Of a DNA stretch of 64,000 nucleotides, positions 18,310 through 27,014 are shown piece by piece. Each line of letters starts with the position of its first letter. Position 1 is the stretch's first letter. The notes beneath the pieces were generated by a model that saw only the letters and a list, made by a program, of their open reading frames with translations, did no database searches and was not told the origin of the DNA. The stretch is from Zunongwangia mangrovi (GTDB lineage Bacteria; Bacteroidota; Bacteroidia; Flavobacteriales; Flavobacteriaceae), in the NCBI RefSeq assembly GCF_900112105.1, contig NZ_FOKV01000001.1, positions 372,001 through 436,000 of the forward strand, in the 5' to 3' direction. The position numbers were made by a program, and so were the translations under genes.

Positions 18310-18417
18310 GGGCGTTTGGCCAAAATCACTGCGTTTTTTTGGCCACCGTGCTATTCGTTGCAAGTCCGCAGCGCCAAAAAAGGTGCTTTACGGGCTTTTC
18401 ACTGCTATCACTAACGC
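18310..18417 (+). repeat. ~108 bp intergenic repeat element, copy A
   Basis: Begins GGGCGTT and ends TGCTATCACTAACGC. The final 26 bases match a minus-strand element at 56941-57021 at 21 positions, and both begin GGGCGTT. It holds internal short inverted pieces (TTGGCC...GGCCAC, GCGCC...GGTGC). It fills most of the 314-base gap 18162-18475, which otherwise shows no gene. The GGGCG...CTAACGC framework resembles dispersed intergenic repeats I recall from flavobacterial genomes. Confidence 0.55.
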
Positions 18418-18475
18418 GATTTTAAAGATTTCAATTAATTTATATAACTTCAACCCATCTAAACTCTAATATTCG

Positions 18476-19552
18476 ATGAAAAAACTACTTCTTCTTTTTA
18501 GCATTTTCGCCTTTATTTCTTGCGGAGAAACTTCAGAAAAAGAAAGTGCTACTTCTTCAACTTCCGAAGAAAACTCAACCGAAAATACAAATGATAGTAT
18601 TCCTAATTTTGGGATTGTAATTCATGGTGGTGCTGGTACGATCCTCAAAAAAAACATGACCGATTCTCTTGAAAAAGCTTACAAAGTAAAACTTGAAGAA
18701 GCCATAAGAACAGGTCACGAAATTTTAGCAAATGGCGGGACAGCGATCGAAGCGGTGCAACGAACTATAAATGTGATGGAAGATTCTCCATTGTTCAATT
18801 CGGCTAAAGGTGCAGTTTTTGCAAATGACGAAACCAACCAACTGGATGCTTCTATTATGGATGGAGAAACTTTAAATGCCGGTGCAGTCGCTGGAGTTTC
18901 GAATGTGAAAAATCCTATCAACCTGGCTTATGAAGTAATGGAAAACTCTGAACATGTGCTGCTTGCCGGAAAAGGAGCGGAAGAATTTGCCGCGCAACGC
19001 GGACTAGAAATCGTTGATCCAAGCTACTTTTATACTGAAAATCGATTTAAAAGTTTACAACGTGTAAAAGAGCGCGAGGCAGAAAAAACAGGAAACAAAA
19101 CAGCTGCCAATTACGATAGTTTTATCAAAGATTCTAAATTTGGAACCGTAGGCTGCGCTGCTTTGGATAAAAACGGAAATCTTGCAGCGGGAACTTCTAC
19201 CGGCGGGATGACCAATAAAAAATGGAATAGAATTGGCGATTCTCCCATCATAGGCGCCGGGACTTACGCTAACAACGCAACCTGTGCGGTATCATCTACC
19301 GGTTGGGGAGAATTCTTCATACGTGGCGTGGTAGCTTACGATATTTCAGCACTAATGGAATATAAAGGATTCAGCTTACAGGAAGCGTCAGCTGAGGTTA
19401 TTCAGAAAAAAGTACCAGAAATGGGCGGCGATGGCGGAATCATTGCCATAGATCATGATGGTAATGTAGCGATGGAATTTAATACTGCCGGGATGTACCG
19501 CGCTACCATGAATAAAAAGGGTGAGCTAAAAATTGGTATTTACGGCGAATAA
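18476..19552 (+). CDS. Isoaspartyl peptidase / type-2 L-asparaginase, lipoprotein
   Basis: An N-terminal nucleophile (Ntn) hydrolase of 358 residues that removes isoaspartyl residues or hydrolyses asparagine. The precursor is cleaved before Thr224 in KFGTVGCAA, which becomes the nucleophile; the downstream GTSTGGMTNKKWNRIGDSPIIGAG block is the family hallmark (substrate-binding Arg and Asp). IVIHGGAGT marks the start of the alpha subunit. A lipobox (FISC, Cys16) and a Ser/Thr/Glu-rich tether predict a membrane-anchored periplasmic enzyme, a common form in Bacteroidota. Single gene with its own terminator. Confidence 0.93.
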   Translation: MKKLLLLFSIFAFISCGETSEKESATSSTSEENSTENTNDSIPNFGIVIHGGAGTILKKNMTDSLEKAYKVKLEEAIRTGHEILANGGTAIEAVQRTINVMEDSPLFNSAKGAVFANDETNQLDASIMDGETLNAGAVAGVSNVKNPINLAYEVMENSEHVLLAGKGAEEFAAQRGLEIVDPSYFYTENRFKSLQRVKEREAEKTGNKTAANYDSFIKDSKFGTVGCAALDKNGNLAAGTSTGGMTNKKWNRIGDSPIIGAGTYANNATCAVSSTGWGEFFIRGVVAYDISALMEYKGFSLQEASAEVIQKKVPEMGGDGGIIAIDHDGNVAMEFNTAGMYRATMNKKGELKIGIYGE

Positions 19553-19575
19553 TTTCAGCTTAAAAATATAGATTT

Positions 19576-19602
19576 AAGCCCTGTTTTTTCAGGGCTTTTT
19601 TA
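19576..19602 (+). terminator. Intrinsic terminator of the isoaspartyl peptidase gene
   Basis: AAGCCCTG, a T6 loop and CAGGGCTT, followed by TTTTTATTT. Confidence 0.92.
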
Positions 19603-19726
19603 TTTGTTAAACCAATCTATAAATAAAATCGAAGCCCTAAATTTGCAAAACTAGTTCTAAAACTTTCAAAAATCGGTTTTTACTGTTATTTTTTAAAGGC
19701 AACCTCAACAATTGAATTCTATTTTG

Positions 19727-20554
19727 ATGAAAATCCTCTTTGCTTTATTTACTTTCTGTTTTCTACTTAAACCTGTTTATGCACAACGACTTACAAAAGA
19801 AGAATTACAGGATAGTGTAAAGACGATTCCATCTTTCACCATTCATAAAGACAATTATTTTATTACCGGCGTTCCTACGCATACTGGGATTAGCAAAAAG
19901 ACTGCAGACGCTAAATATCAGGTAAGTTTTAAGCAATTACTTTTCAGAAAAAAAGTGCCGCAGGATTCTTATTTATTTTTAAAATATACCCAAAAGGCTT
20001 TCTGGAATATCTACGAATTTTCCAGCCCTTTTGAAGAAATAAATTTTAATCCTGGAATTGCGTATTCCAAATATTTCTACGACAAAGATAACAGGGTAAA
20101 TTCTTTAGCAACACTGGCTTTAGAGCACGAATCGAATGGTCGCGACAGTATTTATTCTCGTAGTTGGAATTTTGTTTCTTTAGAATATTACCGGGCAATT
20201 TCTAAAAAACTTGTGGCAGGAGTGAAAGCCTGGCTGCCTTTTTACTACAAAGAGAGTAATCCAGACCTTATGGATTACTCTGGATACGGTCAGTTAAATT
20301 TTGATTATGAGTTTATCCCAAATAGACTTTATGCGCAATTGATGCTTCAAAAAGGACTTTCATTAGACTGGAAAGGTGCTGCGAGACCAAGAATTTTATA
20401 CAATCCTTTTAATAGCGTTAACCAATTTATCGTATTAGAATGGTTTACCGGTTACGACGAAAATCTTATTGAGTACGATCAATATCGCAGTGTAATACGT
20501 ATTGGGTTCCTTTTGAAGAGCAATGAATTCGATTTTCTACGCGCTAGAAAATAA
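19727..20554 (+). CDS. pldA: Outer membrane phospholipase A
   Basis: A ~275-residue outer-membrane beta-barrel phospholipase (OMPLA family), which hydrolyses phospholipids misplaced in the outer leaflet. The catalytic block LEHESNGRDS contains His134 and Ser136, and SRSWNF supplies the Asn of the triad. The signal peptide ends KPVYAQ. Alternating aromatic strands follow, and the C-terminus is Arg/Lys-rich. The frame begins at a TTG at 19712; the ATG at 19727 starts MKILFALFTFCF, a proper signal peptide, and is preferred. Calcium-dependent dimerisation is known for the E. coli enzyme. Confidence 0.88.
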   Translation: MKILFALFTFCFLLKPVYAQRLTKEELQDSVKTIPSFTIHKDNYFITGVPTHTGISKKTADAKYQVSFKQLLFRKKVPQDSYLFLKYTQKAFWNIYEFSSPFEEINFNPGIAYSKYFYDKDNRVNSLATLALEHESNGRDSIYSRSWNFVSLEYYRAISKKLVAGVKAWLPFYYKESNPDLMDYSGYGQLNFDYEFIPNRLYAQLMLQKGLSLDWKGAARPRILYNPFNSVNQFIVLEWFTGYDENLIEYDQYRSVIRIGFLLKSNEFDFLRARK

Positions 20555-20578
20555 TTAACTTTATTTTAAGTTTATTTA

Positions 20579-20596
20579 GTTCGGTAGTTTCCGAAC
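20579..20596 (+). promoter_or_regulatory. Palindromic operator in the RND efflux promoter
   Basis: GTTCGG-TAGTTT-CCGAAC is a perfect 6+6 inverted repeat with a 6-base spacer. It lies directly upstream of the -7 box, where a bound dimer would block RNA polymerase. The GbsR/MarR regulator encoded next is the likely ligand. Confidence 0.7.
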
Positions 20597-20602
20597 CAAT
20601 CA

Positions 20603-20610
20603 TACCTTTG
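20603..20610 (+). promoter_or_regulatory. -7 box of the regulator-RND operon
   Basis: TACCTTTG matches TAnnTTTG exactly, 19 bases before the ATG at 20630 and 6 bases after the operator palindrome. Confidence 0.75.
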
Positions 20611-20629
20611 CACTTCTAAATTTTGAATC

Positions 20630-21109
20630 ATGAATTGTTGTTCAGAAGAAAAAGGGAAGTTGATCGAGGAGATAGGAGTGCGATTTGAACAGGTGCATCA
20701 ATTAGCGCCTTTGGCTGCAAGAATCTATGCTATAATGATTCTATCACCTAAAGACGGGCACACTTTCGATGAGATCTTATCGATCACAAAGGCCAGTAAA
20801 AGCTCTGTTTCTACTCATTTAAATCATCTTTTACAACTTAAAAAAGTAGAATATTTTACAAAACCCGGTGATCGTAAAAGATATTTTCGAGCCAGTACCT
20901 ATTATTTAAAAAATACACTCGAAGAGTATCATGTAAACATCACTGAAGAAATTAAATTAATTGATAAAATCATAAACTTCAACAAAACAAATAATACTCA
21001 GAAGTTTCAGAACACAGGGCAAATCGCACTGCTATTCAGAGAGTATTTAGAATCTCAAAAAGTGAATATTGAGAGCGTAATAAACAAAATGTCTAAAATA
21101 GAAATCTAA
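20630..21109 (+). CDS. GbsR/MarR family transcriptional regulator
   Basis: A 159-residue winged-helix regulator. The HTH is TFDEILSITKASKSSVSTHLNHL, followed by a wing (KVEYFTKPGDRKRYFRAS). The N-terminus MNCCSEEKGKLIEEIG and ~70-residue helical tail suit the GbsR group. It is the first gene of the RND efflux operon (26 bases before the adaptor gene) and sits just behind an 18 bp palindrome overlapping the promoter, which suggests an autoregulated repressor released by efflux substrates. The two Cys at residues 3-4 could be redox-sensitive; that is speculation. Confidence 0.88.
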   Translation: MNCCSEEKGKLIEEIGVRFEQVHQLAPLAARIYAIMILSPKDGHTFDEILSITKASKSSVSTHLNHLLQLKKVEYFTKPGDRKRYFRASTYYLKNTLEEYHVNITEEIKLIDKIINFNKTNNTQKFQNTGQIALLFREYLESQKVNIESVINKMSKIEI

Positions 21110-21135
21110 TAATCCTTACCCCTAATTATTTAATA

Positions 21136-22266
21136 ATGAGAACAATTAAAACTTATATTGGTCTTGCCGCTGGAGTTCTTATGCTCATTTCTTGCGGAGA
21201 TGATAAGTCGAACCAGCAGCAGGCACAGGCACAGCAACAGGCAATGCCTTTACCTGTGGTAACAATTACCACTAAAACGGTAACGGGATACAACTCGTAT
21301 CCTACAAGAATCGAAGGTATCGTAAACAGTGATGTACGTGCTAAAGTACAGGGATACATCCAGGAGGTTTTGGTAGACGAAGGTGAAAAAGTTCGTAAAG
21401 GACAGCCACTTTTTAAACTAGAAACCCAATCGCTAACCCAGGATGCCAATGCTGCAAAAGCAAGCGTTAATGCTGCACAGGTAGAAGTAGACCGTTTAGC
21501 TCCACTAGTAGAAAAAGACATTATTAGTGAAGTGCAGTTAGAAACAGCAAAAGCACAACTAGAACAGGCTAAAAGTCAGTACGAAAGTATTAGCGCTAGT
21601 ATTGGTTATGCAACTGTAAAAAGCCCGGTAGATGGTTATGTTGGTTCCATTCGATTAAGACAGGGAACACTTGTAGGACCAAACGATACGACCCCACTTA
21701 CTACGGTATCTGATATTGAGAAAGTATATGCTTATTTCTCGATGAACGAATCTGATTATCTAAACTTTATCCAATCTACTGAGGGTGAAAACCGCCAGGA
21801 AAAAGTAGATAACTTCCCTGAAGTTTCTTTGGTATTAACTAACGGAGCTACTTACGAAGAGAAAGGAAAGATCCAGACCGTAACAGGACAGGTAAATCAA
21901 AATACAGGTACGGTGAGCTTTAGAGCGATCTTTGATAATCCTAATCAACTTATTACCAACGGTAACAGTGGTACGATCAAAATCCCGGTGACTTACGAAG
22001 ATGCAACGGTAGTACCACAAAACTCAACTTTCGAACAACAAGGAAAAGTATTAGCATATAAAGTTGGCGAAGGAAACAAAGTATCTTCTGCTGCGATAGA
22101 AACCAAAGCAGCTATTGGAAACCTGTATGTTATAGAATCTGGTTTACAAAAAGGTGACAAAATTGTAGCTAAAGGTGCCGGGAAACTACGTCCAGGCGCA
22201 GAGATCCAGCCACAAGAAGTTGCTTTTGACAGTATTGCTAAACCGGTAGATCAATTATTTCAATAA
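21136..22266 (+). CDS. RND efflux periplasmic adaptor (AcrA-like) lipoprotein
   Basis: Membrane fusion protein of 376 residues, anchored by a lipobox (MLISCGDD, Cys20) followed by a Gln/Ala-rich tether. The lipoyl half-motifs (GYIQEVLVDEGEKVRKGQPLFKLE and TVKSPVDGYVGSIRLRQGTLV), the alpha-hairpin (~95-150) and the beta-barrel and membrane-proximal domains are in standard order. It connects the RND pump encoded next (18 bases downstream) with the NodT-type channel. Part of an autoregulated MarR-MFP-RND-OMF operon. Confidence 0.95.
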   Translation: MRTIKTYIGLAAGVLMLISCGDDKSNQQQAQAQQQAMPLPVVTITTKTVTGYNSYPTRIEGIVNSDVRAKVQGYIQEVLVDEGEKVRKGQPLFKLETQSLTQDANAAKASVNAAQVEVDRLAPLVEKDIISEVQLETAKAQLEQAKSQYESISASIGYATVKSPVDGYVGSIRLRQGTLVGPNDTTPLTTVSDIEKVYAYFSMNESDYLNFIQSTEGENRQEKVDNFPEVSLVLTNGATYEEKGKIQTVTGQVNQNTGTVSFRAIFDNPNQLITNGNSGTIKIPVTYEDATVVPQNSTFEQQGKVLAYKVGEGNKVSSAAIETKAAIGNLYVIESGLQKGDKIVAKGAGKLRPGAEIQPQEVAFDSIAKPVDQLFQ

Positions 22267-22284
22267 TCCTTAGATAACAAGACA

Positions 22285-25200
22285 ATGCTTAAAACATTTA
22301 TAGAAAGGCCCGTCCTCTCTACAGTGATATCTATTATCATTGTTATTTTGGGGGTTCTTGGGCTTAGCAATTTACCCGTAGAGCAGTATCCAGATATTGC
22401 TCCACCTACCGTACAGGTAACCGCAAATTACACGGGTGCCAGTGCTGAAACGATTTTGGAGAGTGTAATTATCCCTATTGAAGAACAAATTAACGGGGTT
22501 GAGGGGATGACCTACATTACTTCTACAGCTACCAACAATGGTACTGCTGAGATTACCGTTTATTTTGATCAGGAAACAGATCCAGATATTGATGCGGTAA
22601 ACGTACAAAACCGTGTAGCATTAGCCAATCCATTACTGCCACAGGAGGTAACTCAGGCAGGGGTTGTAACTCAGAAAAGACAGACCAGTTCTTTAATGTT
22701 CTTGTCATTTTATTCTGAAAACCCAGATTATGATGCTACATACATCAACAACTACCTTAACATTAATGTTGTACCTGAATTTAAAAGGGTAAACGGGGTT
22801 GGTGATGTGAACGTATTTTCTCGTCAGGATTACGCGATGAGAATTTGGTTAGATCCAAATAAACTTGCAAACTACGATCTTGTACCTTCAGATGTAACAG
22901 CAGCACTAAACGAACAGAGTTTAGAAGCGGCGGCTGGTACACTTGGTCAAAACAGTGGAGAAACTTTTTCTTACACGATCAAATATCCAGGTCGTTATAA
23001 AGAAGAAGGCCAATATGAAGATATCATCATCAAAGCTCTTGGTAATGGTGAATTTTTAAGACTTAAAGATGTTGCTGAAATTCAGCTAGATGCACAAAAT
23101 TACCAGGTAAGTTCCAGAACATTAGGGCATCCTAGTGTGAGTATGGCGATCTACCAAACAAAAGGTTCTAACGCACAGGAAATTATTGAAAACATTAAAT
23201 CCAGAATGGAAGAACTGAAGAAGGACTTCCCAGAAGGAATGGATGTTTTTATACCATTTGACACTAACGAATTCCTTAATGCTTCTATCGACAAAGTAGT
23301 TCATACACTTTTTGAAGCCTTTATTTTAGTATTCGTTGTAGTATTTATTTTCCTTCAGGATTTTAGATCGACACTTATTCCTGCGATTGCAGTACCGGTA
23401 TCGATTCTGGGTACATTCTTTTTCCTTAACCTGTTTGGATACTCGATTAACCTCTTAACGCTTTTCGCCCTAGTACTTGCCATTGGTATTGTAGTGGATG
23501 ATGCGATTGTGGTCGTAGAGGCTGTACATGCCAAAATTGATGAAGGTGCCAAAGATGCTCAAAAAGCAACTATAGATGCCATGCACGAGATTTCTGGAGC
23601 GATTGTTTCGATTACTTTAGTAATGGCAGCGGTATTTATCCCGGTAACTTTTATTACTGGTCCTACAGGAGTTTTCTATGAGCAGTTTGGTATTACGCTT
23701 ATCGTTTCGATATTTATCTCAGCGATAAACGCATTAACATTAAGTCCGGCATTGTGTGCATTATTCCTTAAACCACATGACGAGCATGAAGATCATAAGA
23801 AGAAAAATTTCTTACAGCGCTTCTATGCTGCATTCAACCGTGGATTCAATGCAACAATTCATCGATATGGTAAATCATTGCATTTCTTATACAAACACAA
23901 GTGGATTACCGCTGTAATCCTTATACTTTCAGCTGTTGGTATCTGGTGGACGTCTACTACTACTCCTACAGGATTTGTACCTAATGAAGATAGAGGTATT
24001 GTATTTGCCAATGTTGAATTACCTGCAGGTTCTTCTCTAGATAAAACTCACGAAATTACTGGAGAACTTTACAATAAAGTAAAAGATCTACCAGGAGTTG
24101 AAGGACTAAACATGGTAGACGGATTTAGTTTATTGAATGGACAGGGTAGTAACTACGCTCTTGGATTCATCAAATTAAAAGACTGGAGCCAGAGAGAAGA
24201 AGACTCACTGTCTGCAGACGCAATAACCGGACAGTTATTTGGTATCGCAAGTACGATTCCAGATGCAAACATTATTTTCTTTGCCCCACCAAGTATTCCT
24301 GGATTTAGTGCCTCATCTGGTGTTGAAGTAAATCTACTCGATCGTTCTGGTGGTGACTTTAAAGAATTTGACCAGGCAAATCAGGAGTTTATGCAAAACC
24401 TAATGTCACATCCAGAAATTCAATACGCGCAATCTGCATTTAATACTAATTACCCACAATACCAGATGGATATTAATATTCCACTGGCCAAGCAAACCGG
24501 GGTAACTATTAGTGATATTTTTGCGACCATTCAGGGGTATGTAGGAGGTATTTATGCAGCCGATTTCTCTAGATTTGGTAAACAATATCGTGTGTATATT
24601 CAGGCCTATCCAAACGAAAGAGCCGACAAGGATGATCTAAATAAAATGTTTGTTCGTACAGAGACTGGCGATATGTCGCCGCTTAGCGAATATGTAAGTT
24701 TAGAGCGTGTTTATGGACCACAATCTGTAACAAGGTTTAACCTGTTTAATTCGACCACTTTAAACGTTGCGATGAACCCAGGATTTAGTTCTGGTGATGG
24801 TATTAATATCGTAGAATCTGAAGCTTCTAAATTAGCGAATAACTATGATATTGCTTATTCAGGACTAACTCGTGAAGAGGTAAATGCAGGTAGCCAGACC
24901 GTAATGATCTTTATCTTATGTGTGGTATTTGTTTACTTCCTGCTTTCAGCACAATATGAAAGTTACTTGTTACCATTTTCAGTAATTCTTTCATTACCCT
25001 TAGGTATTTTTGGGGCTTATCTTAGTACCAAATTAATGGGACTGCAGAACAACATCTACTTCCAGATCGCATTGATCATGCTGGTAGGATTGCTGGCTAA
25101 GAATGCGATCCTTATCGTAGAGTTTGCGATTCAGCGACGTAGAAATGGCGAGTCTATTGTAGATGCGGCCATTGATGGTGCAAAAGCACGTTTACGTCCA

Positions 25201-25425
25201 ATCCTTATGACCTCGTTTGCCTTTATTCTTGGACTTATGCCTTTAGTACTGGCTAGCGGAGTTGGTGCAGCGGGTAACCGATCAATTGGTACCGGTGCTG
25301 TTGGAGGATTATTGATAGGTACAGTATTAGGTGTATTTGTGATCCCAATTCTATTTATCCTATTCCAGTGGCTTCAGGAGAAAGTTGGAAAGAAACCAGA
25401 AGCCGTAAAAAATATAGAATCTTAG
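22285..25425 (+). CDS. RND multidrug efflux permease, HAE1/AcrB-like
   Basis: Inner-membrane proton antiporter of 1046 residues, the usual length of HAE1 pumps. It begins MLKTFIERPVLSTVISIIIV, typical of the family (FIxRPxxA). Proton-relay aspartates occur in TM4 (LAIGIVVDDAIVVVEAVH); the second RND repeat is complete, with GLLAKNAILIVEFA in TM10 and the GAAGNRSIGTGAVGG segment. Two large periplasmic loops follow TM1 and TM7. Works with the flanking adaptor and outer-membrane factor; substrates are unknown. Confidence 0.97.
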   Translation: MLKTFIERPVLSTVISIIIVILGVLGLSNLPVEQYPDIAPPTVQVTANYTGASAETILESVIIPIEEQINGVEGMTYITSTATNNGTAEITVYFDQETDPDIDAVNVQNRVALANPLLPQEVTQAGVVTQKRQTSSLMFLSFYSENPDYDATYINNYLNINVVPEFKRVNGVGDVNVFSRQDYAMRIWLDPNKLANYDLVPSDVTAALNEQSLEAAAGTLGQNSGETFSYTIKYPGRYKEEGQYEDIIIKALGNGEFLRLKDVAEIQLDAQNYQVSSRTLGHPSVSMAIYQTKGSNAQEIIENIKSRMEELKKDFPEGMDVFIPFDTNEFLNASIDKVVHTLFEAFILVFVVVFIFLQDFRSTLIPAIAVPVSILGTFFFLNLFGYSINLLTLFALVLAIGIVVDDAIVVVEAVHAKIDEGAKDAQKATIDAMHEISGAIVSITLVMAAVFIPVTFITGPTGVFYEQFGITLIVSIFISAINALTLSPALCALFLKPHDEHEDHKKKNFLQRFYAAFNRGFNATIHRYGKSLHFLYKHKWITAVILILSAVGIWWTSTTTPTGFVPNEDRGIVFANVELPAGSSLDKTHEITGELYNKVKDLPGVEGLNMVDGFSLLNGQGSNYALGFIKLKDWSQREEDSLSADAITGQLFGIASTIPDANIIFFAPPSIPGFSASSGVEVNLLDRSGGDFKEFDQANQEFMQNLMSHPEIQYAQSAFNTNYPQYQMDINIPLAKQTGVTISDIFATIQGYVGGIYAADFSRFGKQYRVYIQAYPNERADKDDLNKMFVRTETGDMSPLSEYVSLERVYGPQSVTRFNLFNSTTLNVAMNPGFSSGDGINIVESEASKLANNYDIAYSGLTREEVNAGSQTVMIFILCVVFVYFLLSAQYESYLLPFSVILSLPLGIFGAYLSTKLMGLQNNIYFQIALIMLVGLLAKNAILIVEFAIQRRRNGESIVDAAIDGAKARLRPILMTSFAFILGLMPLVLASGVGAAGNRSIGTGAVGGLLIGTVLGVFVIPILFILFQWLQEKVGKKPEAVKNIES

Positions 25426-25438
25426 AAAGCCATTAAAG

Positions 25439-26836
25439 ATGAAAACAAAGATAAATTTTAAAACCCTGGTTTTTCCATTGGTCATTCTTAGCTTACAATC
25501 TTGTTTTGTTGCTAAAGAATACGAGCGACCAGAGGTGGTAAAAGAAGAAAATTATAGAACAGACAGCCTGCCACAGGATAGTATCACAATGGCCGATGTT
25601 TCCTGGAAGGATATGTTTACAGATCCTATTCTACAAGGATATATTGAAGAAGGACTGGAAAATAATATCGATATTAGAGTAGCCATGCAGCAAATTCTTG
25701 CTGCAGAGGCTTACCTAAAACAAGGAAAAGCAAGCTATTTCCCATCATTATCAGGAAATGCTTCACTAACGCACCAGGAACTTTCTTCTAACAGTCAGTT
25801 TGGTGGATTATTCTCTTCTTTAGATCAATACGAAGTTTCAGGAAGCCTTTCATGGGAAGCTGATATTTGGGGAAGAATTAGAAGTAATAAACGTGCTTTT
25901 GAAGCCAGTTATCTGCAGAGTGTTGCAGCGCATCAGGCAGTAAAAACAACCTTGATCGCTAATATTGCTTCAAGTTATTACCAATTGGTGGCTTTAGATG
26001 AACAAAAGGAGGTTACTGAAAAAACCATCGAAAACCGAAAGAAAAGTCTGGAAACCAATAGAGCTCTTAAAGAAGCTGGTAATATTACTGAAGTTGGTGT
26101 GAAACAAACAGAAGCACAATTATATACTGCCCAGGCCTTATTGATCGATATTAATAACCAGATTAGGTTACTAGAAAATACGATCTCAATTCTTTTAGCA
26201 AAAGAGCCAACATCGATCGATCGTACAACATTAGAAGGACAGGAGATCGAAACCGAATTGAAAACGGGCGTGCCGGCACAATTGCTTAGAAATAGACCAG
26301 ATGTTATGCAGGCAGAATATGGATTAGTTAATGCTTTTGAGCTAACCAATGCGGCGAGAGCAAACTTTTATCCACAAATTACCCTTACTGCAACTGGTGG
26401 GGTACAGGCTTTAAGTGCAGGAGATCTTTTTGACACCAATTCATTATTTGCGACGATCGTAGGTGGACTTACCCAACCCATCTTCCAAAGAAGAGAAATA
26501 AGAACACAGTACGAAGTGGCCCAGGCACAGCAGGAGCAAGCAAGATTACAGTTTAGACAGGCTTATTTAACAGCCACTAAAGAAGTTGCCGATGCTCTCT
26601 ATAATTACGAAGCCTCTACAGATCGTATCGAGATCAAAGAAAAAGAATACGACTCTTACAGCACTGCTACAGATTATTCTGAAGAATTGCTAAACTATGG
26701 TTTAGCGAACTACCTGGAAGTATTAACGGCAAGAGAAAATGCCTTAAACTCCAGATTAGATCTGATCAATGCCAAATACTCCCAATTAAATTCTATGGTA
26801 AATTTATACCAGGCACTTGGGGGAGGATGGCAATAG
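25439..26836 (+). CDS. NodT/OprM family outer-membrane efflux lipoprotein
   Basis: Outer-membrane factor of 465 residues with a lipobox (LQSC) after a short signal sequence. Two OEP repeats are visible: the first around WEADIWGRIRSNKRAFEA, a motif diagnostic of NodT-type channels, and the second ending in a long coiled coil. LLRNRPDVMQAEYGL is likewise typical. Last gene of the RND operon, 13 bases after the pump, with a terminator 34 bases downstream. Confidence 0.95.
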   Translation: MKTKINFKTLVFPLVILSLQSCFVAKEYERPEVVKEENYRTDSLPQDSITMADVSWKDMFTDPILQGYIEEGLENNIDIRVAMQQILAAEAYLKQGKASYFPSLSGNASLTHQELSSNSQFGGLFSSLDQYEVSGSLSWEADIWGRIRSNKRAFEASYLQSVAAHQAVKTTLIANIASSYYQLVALDEQKEVTEKTIENRKKSLETNRALKEAGNITEVGVKQTEAQLYTAQALLIDINNQIRLLENTISILLAKEPTSIDRTTLEGQEIETELKTGVPAQLLRNRPDVMQAEYGLVNAFELTNAARANFYPQITLTATGGVQALSAGDLFDTNSLFATIVGGLTQPIFQRREIRTQYEVAQAQQEQARLQFRQAYLTATKEVADALYNYEASTDRIEIKEKEYDSYSTATDYSEELLNYGLANYLEVLTARENALNSRLDLINAKYSQLNSMVNLYQALGGGWQ

Positions 26837-26869
26837 TTTGAATCTTGTTATTTGTTAATTGTTGGAAAT

Positions 26870-26904
26870 AGCCCCGGATTTAAAAAAATTCGGGGCTGTT
26901 TTAT
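26870..26904 (+). terminator. Terminator of the RND efflux operon
   Basis: AGCCCCG at 26870-26876 pairs with CGGGGCT at 26891-26897. An A/T-rich loop continues the pairing inward, and TGTTTTAT follows. Confidence 0.82.
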
Positions 26905-26948
26905 CGCATTATTTCGCTTAGAATTAAAATCAATGCGTTTAAAAGTTA

Positions 26949-26956
26949 TATTTTTG
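26949..26956 (+). promoter_or_regulatory. -7 box upstream of the cyclase gene
   Basis: TATTTTTG fits TAnnTTTG, 58 bases before the ATG at 27015. Confidence 0.45.
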
Positions 26957-27014
26957 CTTATCCAATTTTTTTCATCAATCATCACAAACTTTTCGAACAA
27001 AAACTACAAAGCTT

